Below, one piece after another: positions 57,375 through 64,000 of a DNA stretch of 64,000 nucleotides (position 1 is its first letter; each line of letters begins with the position of its first letter). The notes beneath the pieces are model-generated. The model had not been told where the DNA came from, did no database searches, and was given only the letters and a program-made list of their open reading frames with translations. The translations under genes were made by a program, and so were the position numbers. This DNA is from Pedobacter africanus (GTDB taxonomy: Bacteria; Bacteroidota; Bacteroidia; Sphingobacteriales; Sphingobacteriaceae), in contig NZ_FWXT01000005.1 of the NCBI RefSeq assembly GCF_900176535.1, forward strand, positions 248,001-312,000, read 5' to 3'.

Positions 57375-59600
57375 ATGATACATCTGCCTGTATTAATTAC
57401 TGATTTAGGCCTCATACTTGCCGCTGCCGGAGTAACTACCCTCCTTTTTAAAAGAATCAAGCAACCCTTGGTTTTAGGCTATATCCTTGCAGGATTGCTG
57501 GTTGGCCCGCACATCAAATTTATCCCTACCGTTACAGATAATGAGAGCATCCACATCTGGGCAGAAATTGGAGTAATCTTTTTACTTTTTAGTCTGGGTC
57601 TCGAATTTAGTTTTAAAAAACTGGTAAAAGTTGGTGGTTCCGCATCCATAACAGCCATTGTGGAAGTGGTGTTTATGCTGCTGATCGGTTTTGTTGCCGG
57701 TAAAGCCATGGGCTGGTCTACCATGGACAGTATATTTCTGGGGGGTATCCTTTCGGTTTCTTCCACGACAATTATCATCAGGGCTTTTGAAGAACTCGGT
57801 GTAAAACATAAAAAGTTTGCAGGCCTGGTATTTGGGGTACTTATTGTGGAAGATCTGGTGGCCATCCTCCTTCTCGTACTCTTATCAACGCTGGCCCTAA
57901 GTCAACAGTTTGCAGGTGCACAAATGCTCATCTCCATATTAAAGCTGGCTTTCTTCCTGGTGCTATGGTTTATCGGCGGCATATTTTTAGTCCCTACCTT
58001 TTTGAAGGCCACTAAAAAACTAATGAATGATGAAACCATGCTTGTGGTATCCATAGCCTTGTGCCTGCTTATGGTACTCCTGGCTGTAAAGGTTGGTTTT
58101 TCTCCGGCACTAGGTGCCTTCATTATGGGTTCAATACTTGCAGAGACCACACAGGCAGAGCGTATTGAACATTTGACGAAATCGGTGAAAGACCTCTTCG
58201 CAGCAATATTTTTTGTTTCCGTAGGGATGCTGATTGATCCGAAGATCCTGGTGGATTATGCTGTTCCGATTCTGATCATTACGCTGGCCACCATATTGGG
58301 TAAATTTTTAAGTTCCGGTATGGGCGCACTGATTTCTGGTCAGCCACTCAAAACCTCCGTCCAAACGGGCTTAAGTCTGGCACAAATTGGTGAGTTTTCT
58401 TTCATCATTGCCACTCTTGGCGTATCCCTGAAAGTGACGAGCGATTTTCTTTACCCTATTGCCGTAGCGGTATCAGCCATCACTACCTTTACTACTCCTT
58501 ATTTAATTAAAGCCTCGGAACCTTTTTATTTCTTTCTGGAACGAAACCTGCCTAAAAAATGGGTCGAGGGACTGAACAGATACAGCTCCAGTACTGCCGG
58601 AATTACTACGATGAGCGATTGGAAGATATTGCTCAAATCTTATACTTTTAACATCATTATTCATTCTGTTATTTTAACAGCCATTGTGTTTCTAGGTTAC
58701 CGGTATCTCCAACCATTTATCACGGCAAACCTCATTGATGGTAATAATGGCATTGTTGTTAGCCTGGTGCTTACTTTAGTGATCATGACCCCATTCCTTT
58801 GGGCATTGGCAATCAGACGAATCGAAAGAAAGGCCTACTCTCACCTGTGGCTTAACAAAAAATATACACGGGGACCACTGGTTGCACTGGAAATTCTGCG
58901 TATTGCATTGGGCATATTCTTTGTTGGCTTCCTGATTTTCCAGTTTTATAATACCTGGCTGGCAATTGCCATTGCAATAATACTCATTGTTTCAGGGATG
59001 TTCATTTTTTCCAGAAAGCTGCAAGGTTTTTACAACCGCCTGGAAAGTCGTTTTTTATTGAACCTCAACGAACGTGAAGCACAGAATAAACAACCCGAGA
59101 TATTACCATGGGACACCCACCTGGCGGAACTGGTCATCGCCCCTGAGTCCAAGCTGGTTGGACAAACATTGGTTGAACTATCTATCCGTGAAAAATACGG
59201 TGTTAATATCGCGCTGATTGAACGCGGCAAAATTATGATCCCCACCCCTGGTCGGGATGAAAGGTTATTTCCTAACGATAAGGTTCTGGTAATTGGTACG
59301 GACAACCAACTGGCTTTGGTAAAAGAACTATTTGAAGGTAGTGTGGACGAAAATACGGAAGAAGTGAGTTTCCCTAAGAAGGATATGACCCTGCAAAAAG
59401 TGGTCATCAATGCCAATTCCCCTGTTTATGGACAAAGCATCCGAAGTTCCGGGATCAGGGAGACTACGCAAGGGCTGGTTGTTGGTATTGAAAGAAAGGG
59501 GGAACGCATTTTGAACCCTGATTCAAATATGGTTTTTGAAAATGAAGATGTTGTCTGGATTGTAGGTAATACCAGAAAAATTCCAGAGCTGCTTGGATAA
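57375..59600 (+). CDS. CPA2-type cation:proton antiporter with two TrkA-C domains
   Basis: A 741-residue membrane protein. Residues about 1-390 form the Na+/H+-exchanger (KefB/CPA2) domain with LGYILAGLLVGPH, FSLGLEFSFKKL and the ion-site-like VLIVEDLVAILLLV. An additional three-helix region follows (about 425-560), then two RCK_C/TrkA-C domains (about 585-655 and 665-735; IAPESKLVGQTLVEL, INANSPVYGQSIRSS). The NAD-binding RCK_N domain of KefB/KefC is absent. TrkA-C domains commonly bind nucleotides such as c-di-AMP. K+ or Na+ homeostasis is the likely role. It is 75 bp downstream of ribF, possibly with its own promoter. Confidence 0.87.
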   Translation: MIHLPVLITDLGLILAAAGVTTLLFKRIKQPLVLGYILAGLLVGPHIKFIPTVTDNESIHIWAEIGVIFLLFSLGLEFSFKKLVKVGGSASITAIVEVVFMLLIGFVAGKAMGWSTMDSIFLGGILSVSSTTIIIRAFEELGVKHKKFAGLVFGVLIVEDLVAILLLVLLSTLALSQQFAGAQMLISILKLAFFLVLWFIGGIFLVPTFLKATKKLMNDETMLVVSIALCLLMVLLAVKVGFSPALGAFIMGSILAETTQAERIEHLTKSVKDLFAAIFFVSVGMLIDPKILVDYAVPILIITLATILGKFLSSGMGALISGQPLKTSVQTGLSLAQIGEFSFIIATLGVSLKVTSDFLYPIAVAVSAITTFTTPYLIKASEPFYFFLERNLPKKWVEGLNRYSSSTAGITTMSDWKILLKSYTFNIIIHSVILTAIVFLGYRYLQPFITANLIDGNNGIVVSLVLTLVIMTPFLWALAIRRIERKAYSHLWLNKKYTRGPLVALEILRIALGIFFVGFLIFQFYNTWLAIAIAIILIVSGMFIFSRKLQGFYNRLESRFLLNLNEREAQNKQPEILPWDTHLAELVIAPESKLVGQTLVELSIREKYGVNIALIERGKIMIPTPGRDERLFPNDKVLVIGTDNQLALVKELFEGSVDENTEEVSFPKKDMTLQKVVINANSPVYGQSIRSSGIRETTQGLVVGIERKGERILNPDSNMVFENEDVVWIVGNTRKIPELLG

Positions 59601-59609
59601 AAGCTGGAC

Positions 59610-60263
59610 CTATCGCAAATAAATGACCACCTGTTTAACGATCAGGTATAATGCCAGTACCCACAGAAATATAGCAATGGACTTATTGATCAAATAGCTG
59701 CTGAGTGCAAATTTTTCCTGAATATAGCGAGCAAAATGCGCGTAGCCATAAAGTGCAAGGGCTGAACCTATACCCGAGCCCAAGCTGAAAATAACCAGTG
59801 AAAGGTAGTCTGTTCTGATCCATTCGTGTAAAATCACATAATTACCAAAAAACAGCCAGAATGGAATTTGTACCGGATTTAATATTCCCAGCAACATCCC
59901 GTAAAACACACTGCCTCTTTTACTCGAATTGCTGTCTTTAGTTTTAGGGATTTTGTTACGGTGCACCCAGGTAATGGTTCCCATGATCAGGAACAAGATC
60001 ACCATAAAGGCATCTATGTAAGTACCTATCCTTACCTCATTGATATTGGCATCCAGGTTTACATCGCTTGATACCCAGCGGGCAAAACGCATCATCCCGA
60101 AGGTAAAGAAAACTTCAACACAGGAGAAAGAGAGAATAAACGACCAGGCCTGACGCATCCCCCTGTTGATGGTAAGCTGCGCAACTGTCAGGTTAATGTT
60201 CCCGGGTGGTATATAGCCCATGGCATTTAACAATATGCCTATAATTAAAGTTAAAAAGAGCAT
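59610..60263 (-). CDS. LysE/RhtB-family exporter
   Basis: A 217-residue membrane protein with six predicted helices, starting MLFLTLIIGILLNAMGYIPPGNINLTVAQL, in which the N-terminal PPGN motif is shared by the LysE family. The family exports amino acids or related compounds. The substrate is unknown. It lies 7 bp after the uvrA stop on the same strand, so it is co-transcribed with uvrA, and ends 9 bp from the convergent antiporter gene. The co-transcription with a DNA-repair gene is probably incidental. Confidence 0.85.
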   Translation of the reverse strand: MLFLTLIIGILLNAMGYIPPGNINLTVAQLTINRGMRQAWSFILSFSCVEVFFTFGMMRFARWVSSDVNLDANINEVRIGTYIDAFMVILFLIMGTITWVHRNKIPKTKDSNSSKRGSVFYGMLLGILNPVQIPFWLFFGNYVILHEWIRTDYLSLVIFSLGSGIGSALALYGYAHFARYIQEKFALSSYLINKSIAIFLWVLALYLIVKQVVIYLR

Positions 60264-60270
60264 ACAGTCG

Positions 60271-63081
60271 CTAAGATACTATTTCAAAATGGTTTTTTAA
60301 AAACTCACCCGTATAGGAACCTTTTGCATTTATCAACTCTTCAGGTCTCCCTTCAAAAACCACGTTGCCGCCTTTATCGCCACCCTCCGGGCCAATGTCA
60401 ATCACCCAGTCGGCCGATTTGATCATATCCATATTGTGTTCTATTACCAGCACAGAGTTTCCTTGTTCAATTAAGGTATTCAAAGCAATCAATAGTTTTT
60501 TAATATCGTGAAAATGAAGACCAGTAGTGGGTTCATCAAAAATAAACATGGTTTTACTGGCGCTGTTACCTTTAATTAAAAAGGATGCCAGCTTAATACG
60601 CTGCGCTTCACCACCAGAAAGGGTGTTGGACGACTGCCCCAGGTGCACATAACCAAGGCCTACATCTATCAGGGGCTTTAGCTTATTTAAGATCTTAGGT
60701 TCATTGCTAAAAAACTCAACCGCCTCTTCTATAGTAAGGTCCAGAATATCGGCAACATTCTTATCCTGATAAGTTACATCCAGCACCTGTTGTTTAAACC
60801 TGCGGCCACCGCAGGTTTCGCATGGCAAATAGATATCGGCCATAAACTGCATTTCGATCTTTACCTCCCCTTCGCCCTGACAAACGTCACAACGGCCGCC
60901 CTCTACGTTGAAAGAGAATGCCGCTGGTTTAAGTCCAGCGGCCTTAGCTGCAGGCAATCCTGAAAAAAGAGACCTGATATCGTCCCAGGCCTTCACATAG
61001 GTTACAGGATTTGAACGGGATGAGCGGCCTATCGGGTTCTGATCAACCATCTCTACCTGGCTCACCAAGTCGTAATTGCCGTAAATGCCATCATAAGCAC
61101 CGGTCTGCTCACCCGCATAGTTACCTATAGCCTTTTGCAAAGCAGGATAAAATATCTTCTTGATCAAACTGGTTTTTCCTGATCCAGAAACCCCACTAAC
61201 CACAGTAAATATGCCCAGAGGAATTTTTACATCTATATTTTTAAGATTATTTTCTCGTGCACCCTTTATCAATATGTGGTCTTTCCAGCTTCTGCGTTTT
61301 GCAGGGACAACTATTTTTTGCACTCCAGAGAGATAGCTGCCGGTTAAGCTGTCTTTATCCTTTATGATCTCATGATAAGTTCCGCTGAACACCAGGTTTC
61401 CACCATGTGTTCCTGCTTCGGGTCCTATATCAATAATATGATCGGCAGCCTTCATCATTTCCTCCTCATGCTCCACTACCAGGACTGTGTTACCCACATT
61501 TCTCAGTGATTGCAGTACTTCTATCAGTTTACTGGTATCTCTTGGGTGAAGACCTATACTGGGTTCATCGAGTACGTAAATAGACCCGACCAGACTGCTG
61601 CCTAAAGAAGTCGCCAGGTTGATACGCTGCGACTCCCCACCGGATAGCGTATTGGAAAGACGGTTTAAAGTAAGGTAGCCTAATCCTACATTATTCAAAT
61701 AAAGTACCCTGTTCCGAATTTCGGCCAGCAAACGTTTGGAGATTTTCTGTTCATTTTCGGAAAGCTTTAGATTTTCAAAGAAACCAAGTAAAGTGGCTAA
61801 AGGCATAAGCACCACATCCATGATCGATTTGTTGCCGATCTTTACATAAGATGCGTCTTTACGCAACCGCGAGCCCTTGCAATCCGGGCAAATGGTTTTG
61901 CCTCTGTACCTTGATAACATTACCCTATACTGAATTTTATAGGTCTGCTCCTCCAGTTCTTTGAAAAAATCATCGAGTCCGCCAAAATATTTATTACCTG
62001 TCCAGATGAGTTTCTGCTCCTTTTCAGTAAGTTCGTTATAAGGCCGGTGAATAGGAAAATCAAATTTCTCTGCATTTCTGATCAGGTGGTTTAACCATTC
62101 ACGCATCTTCTCTCCGCGCCATGGTGCAATTGCATTGTCGTATACACTTTTGCTCTTGTCAGGGATGACCAGGTCTTCGTCTATTCCGATTACATTACCA
62201 TAGCCCTCACATCTTTTGCAAGCCCCATAAGGATTGTTGAAACTAAAGAAATTAGGTGTTGGCTCTTCAAAGCGGATCCCATCCAGTTCAAACCTGTCGC
62301 AAAAATGGTTCAGCTTACCATCAAATTCTATGTAACAATCTCCTTTACCTTCAAAAAATGCGGTCTGAACAGAATCGGCAGTACGGCTTAAAGTTTCCTC
62401 CTCCTGGTTCACCACTATCCTGTCAATCAGAATATTGATGGTATGCTCATCAGTAAGTTCAAAATCCTTAAATTCCTTATCTTCCAGAATATCCTCGATC
62501 TTATAAATCTTCTTTTTGTAAGAAATCCTGAGAAAGCCTTTTTGCAGCAAAACCGCAAGTTCTTCTTTAACCGACCTGTTGTTGTGCGGAAAAAGCGGAC
62601 AAAAAATAGTGACCACACTTTCATCGCCCAAGCCCGATATAAAATCTACTACTGTAGTTACCGTATCTCTTTTAACAATCTTACCCGATTCCGGAGAGTA
62701 AGTCTTGCCTATCCGGGAAAAAAGAAGTTTCAGGTAATCATATATCTCTGTTGAGGTACCCACAGTTGAACGTGGATTGGAGGTAATCACTTTTTGTTCA
62801 ATGGCTATAGCAGGCGCTATTCCTTTAATATAATCTACATCAGGTTTATTCATGCGCCCCATAAACTGCCGGGCATAAGATGATAAACTCTCAACATACC
62901 GGCGCTGCCCCTCAGCGTATAAGGTATCAAAAGCGAGAGAAGATTTGCCGGAACCAGACATTCCGGTGATTACTACAAGCTTATTTTTGGGAATGGCCAC
63001 ATCTATATTTTTAAGATTGTGAACTCTGGCACCCTTTATGATGATATTTTTATGTGGATCTTTATTGATTTCCTTATTCAT
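60271..63081 (-). CDS. uvrA: UvrABC excinuclease subunit A
   Basis: A 936-residue UvrA, the damage sensor of nucleotide excision repair. Two ABC ATPase halves: Walker A GMSGSGKSS (40-48) and GVSGSGKTS in the C-terminal half; signature motifs NTLSGGESQRI and NTLSGGEAQRI; Walker B YVLDEPSIGLHP and FIFDEPTTGLH. Two of the zinc fingers are visible: CKRCEGYG...CPDCKGSR in the first half and CDVCQGEG...CETCGGRR in the second. The UvrB-binding region (about 130-230) follows the usual order. A -7 box TATTTTTG (minus, 63147-63154) precedes it. The lysE gene follows at 7 bp. Confidence 0.97.
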   Translation of the reverse strand: MNKEINKDPHKNIIIKGARVHNLKNIDVAIPKNKLVVITGMSGSGKSSLAFDTLYAEGQRRYVESLSSYARQFMGRMNKPDVDYIKGIAPAIAIEQKVITSNPRSTVGTSTEIYDYLKLLFSRIGKTYSPESGKIVKRDTVTTVVDFISGLGDESVVTIFCPLFPHNNRSVKEELAVLLQKGFLRISYKKKIYKIEDILEDKEFKDFELTDEHTINILIDRIVVNQEEETLSRTADSVQTAFFEGKGDCYIEFDGKLNHFCDRFELDGIRFEEPTPNFFSFNNPYGACKRCEGYGNVIGIDEDLVIPDKSKSVYDNAIAPWRGEKMREWLNHLIRNAEKFDFPIHRPYNELTEKEQKLIWTGNKYFGGLDDFFKELEEQTYKIQYRVMLSRYRGKTICPDCKGSRLRKDASYVKIGNKSIMDVVLMPLATLLGFFENLKLSENEQKISKRLLAEIRNRVLYLNNVGLGYLTLNRLSNTLSGGESQRINLATSLGSSLVGSIYVLDEPSIGLHPRDTSKLIEVLQSLRNVGNTVLVVEHEEEMMKAADHIIDIGPEAGTHGGNLVFSGTYHEIIKDKDSLTGSYLSGVQKIVVPAKRRSWKDHILIKGARENNLKNIDVKIPLGIFTVVSGVSGSGKTSLIKKIFYPALQKAIGNYAGEQTGAYDGIYGNYDLVSQVEMVDQNPIGRSSRSNPVTYVKAWDDIRSLFSGLPAAKAAGLKPAAFSFNVEGGRCDVCQGEGEVKIEMQFMADIYLPCETCGGRRFKQQVLDVTYQDKNVADILDLTIEEAVEFFSNEPKILNKLKPLIDVGLGYVHLGQSSNTLSGGEAQRIKLASFLIKGNSASKTMFIFDEPTTGLHFHDIKKLLIALNTLIEQGNSVLVIEHNMDMIKSADWVIDIGPEGGDKGGNVVFEGRPEELINAKGSYTGEFLKNHFEIVS

Positions 63082-63146
63082 TGATTTCCTGCTAGAATAC
63101 CGCTAATATAACCCAAATAACGCAATTTTGGTTTTTTACGGAAATG

Positions 63147-63154
63147 CAAAAATA
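63147..63154 (-). promoter_or_regulatory. -7 box of uvrA
   Basis: TATTTTTG on the minus strand is an exact match to TAnnTTTG, 65 bp before the uvrA ATG. A TTA about 18 bp upstream stands for the -33 TTG. No SOS-type (LexA) palindrome is evident in the region. Confidence 0.5.
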
Positions 63155-63345
63155 AGGCACTCAACCCACTTTTAATTTTTTTTAACACTTTTTATATGGT
63201 TTTGTAATAAAAAAATGCTTCTTTTGAATATTAACTAGTAAATCAAACCACTAACTGACAAACTAATAGGAGAACTCATATAGAAGAAAACATCTACTAA
63301 GTATTTTTTTAGCAAGCAGCAAGGGAATTTAGTACGGATACTCCT

Positions 63346-63921
63346 ATGAAACTACAGCAATATAGTGACCAAGAATTGGTGAAGTTATACCTTACCGGTA
63401 ATGAAGCGGTTTTGGAAGAACTTCTGAAAAGACATAAGTCAAAAATTTATACCTCAATATATCTATTGGTGAAAGATCAATACCTGGCCGAAGATATATT
63501 TCAGGATGCCTTTATTAAAGTAATCAACACCCTCCGATCAGGCCGTTACAATGAAGAAGGCAAGTTTCTGCCCTGGGTAATGCGTATTGCACACAACCTG
63601 GTTATCGATTACTTCAGACGTGAGAAAAGAGCCCCCGTAATTACAAGCGCCGATGGCACAGATGTTTTCAATTTGCTTCAGTTTCACGAAGAAAGTGCAG
63701 AAGATAAAATGCTAAGGGAGCAAACACATTTTGATCTGAGGGCTATGATCCATTTACTGCCCGATGACCAGAAAGAAGTACTGATCATGCGTCATTATGC
63801 CGACCTGAGCTTTAAGGAAATTGCTGACCTAACTGATGTAAGCATAAACACGGCATTGGGACGTATGCGTTATGCCTTAAATAACCTGCGTAAAATGATG
63901 AAAGTGAAGGAAATCTCTTAA
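63346..63921 (+). CDS. ECF-type RNA polymerase sigma factor
   Basis: A 191-residue sigma-70-family (ECF) factor. Region 2 (about 12-90) includes EDIFQDAFIKVINTLRSGRYNEEG and the -10-recognition WVMRIAHNLVIDYFRREKR. Region 4 (about 125-180) includes LPDDQKEVLIMRHYADLSFKEIADLTDVSINTALGRMRYALNNLRK. No anti-sigma gene is visible before the window ends. An AT-rich 260-bp region precedes it, in which only the uvrA promoter was found. Region 4 has the conserved STNTALGR-like recognition helix (here SINTALGRMRY). Function and regulon are unknown. The 79 bases after its stop to the window end hold no gene. Confidence 0.93.
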   Translation: MKLQQYSDQELVKLYLTGNEAVLEELLKRHKSKIYTSIYLLVKDQYLAEDIFQDAFIKVINTLRSGRYNEEGKFLPWVMRIAHNLVIDYFRREKRAPVITSADGTDVFNLLQFHEESAEDKMLREQTHFDLRAMIHLLPDDQKEVLIMRHYADLSFKEIADLTDVSINTALGRMRYALNNLRKMMKVKEIS

Positions 63922-64000
63922 TTATCATGCATATCGTATTAAAAAACGCATATTTCATTTGTAAAAAATAAATTACAATTAATTATAGTTAAGGTTAAAA

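Noticed and set aside
63182..63345. AT-rich region before the ECF sigma gene as an origin or attachment site
   Set aside because: No DnaA boxes, iterons, tRNA end or direct repeats were found; it is just a long promoter region.
1..64000. CRISPR array, prophage, transposase or insertion sequence
   Set aside because: No evenly spaced repeats, no terminal inverted repeats, and no transposase, integrase or phage structural proteins among the reading frames.

Overview
The window is chromosomal DNA from a glycan-degrading Bacteroidota, most likely a Pedobacter close to P. heparinus. The signs are SusC/SusD pairs, a hybrid two-component regulator fused to an AraC-type output, a T9SS sorting tail, promoters of the TTG-N17..20-TAnnTTTG type in place of the E. 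coli type, and a chondroitin AC lyase whose catalytic residues fall at the same numbers as those recalled for the P. heparinus enzyme. No phage, insertion sequence, plasmid function or CRISPR array was seen.

Left part, 1-12.3 kb (minus strand): a glycosaminoglycan utilisation locus. In transcription order it has a hybrid two-component sensor (HTCS), a chondroitin ABC-type PL8 lyase, a sulfatase, a chondroitin AC-type PL8 lyase, and the first ~460 codons of a SusC-type receptor that runs off the window. From 12.3 to 15.2 kb are housekeeping or accessory genes (MDR oxidoreductase, DUF2461, a small unknown protein, SDR). From 15.4 to 22.8 kb is an amino-sugar catabolic cluster: LacI regulator, NagA, two Gfo/Idh/MocA-fold proteins (one resembling GH109 alpha-N-acetylgalactosaminidase), an FHS-type sugar transporter and NagB. 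It could consume the hexosamine released by the neighbouring locus.

From 24.0 to 33.1 kb is a second, pectin-type locus: SusC, SusD, a large secreted PL1 pectate lyase with duplicated N-terminal domains, and a divergent rhamnogalacturonan acetylesterase. Near-identical LacI-type operator palindromes lie in the divergent intergenic regions of the amino-sugar cluster (20353-20366) and of this locus (32198-32211).

From 33 to 50.4 kb is a mixed region: a universal stress protein with an extra N-terminal domain, a SMUG2-type DNA glycosylase, kynA/kynU, tRNA-Phe, an orphan beta-helix lipoprotein, a membrane/soluble Fe-S pair, an MBL hydrolase, an asparaginase-type Ntn hydrolase, mtgA, the rpsF-rpsR-rplI operon, an AraC regulator and dnaX. 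From 50.4 to 64 kb is core genome: monomeric icd, the tightly packed ftsX-DUF3098-uppP-truB-yitT-ribF run, a CPA2 antiporter, uvrA-lysE, and an ECF sigma factor.

No stretch over about 300 bases lacks a gene. The longest gaps (13.3, 15.3, 20.3, 23.8, 32.2, 37.5, 39.2 and 63.2 kb) hold promoters, operators, terminators or palindromes, described individually. Nothing is a clearly new multi-gene system. The most interesting unexplained signals are regulatory: the shared LacI-type operators, a GATTNNTNCCCTTATA-like element shared by the GAG SusC gene and a distant beta-helix lipoprotein gene, and a perfect 22-bp palindrome near 23.1 kb.
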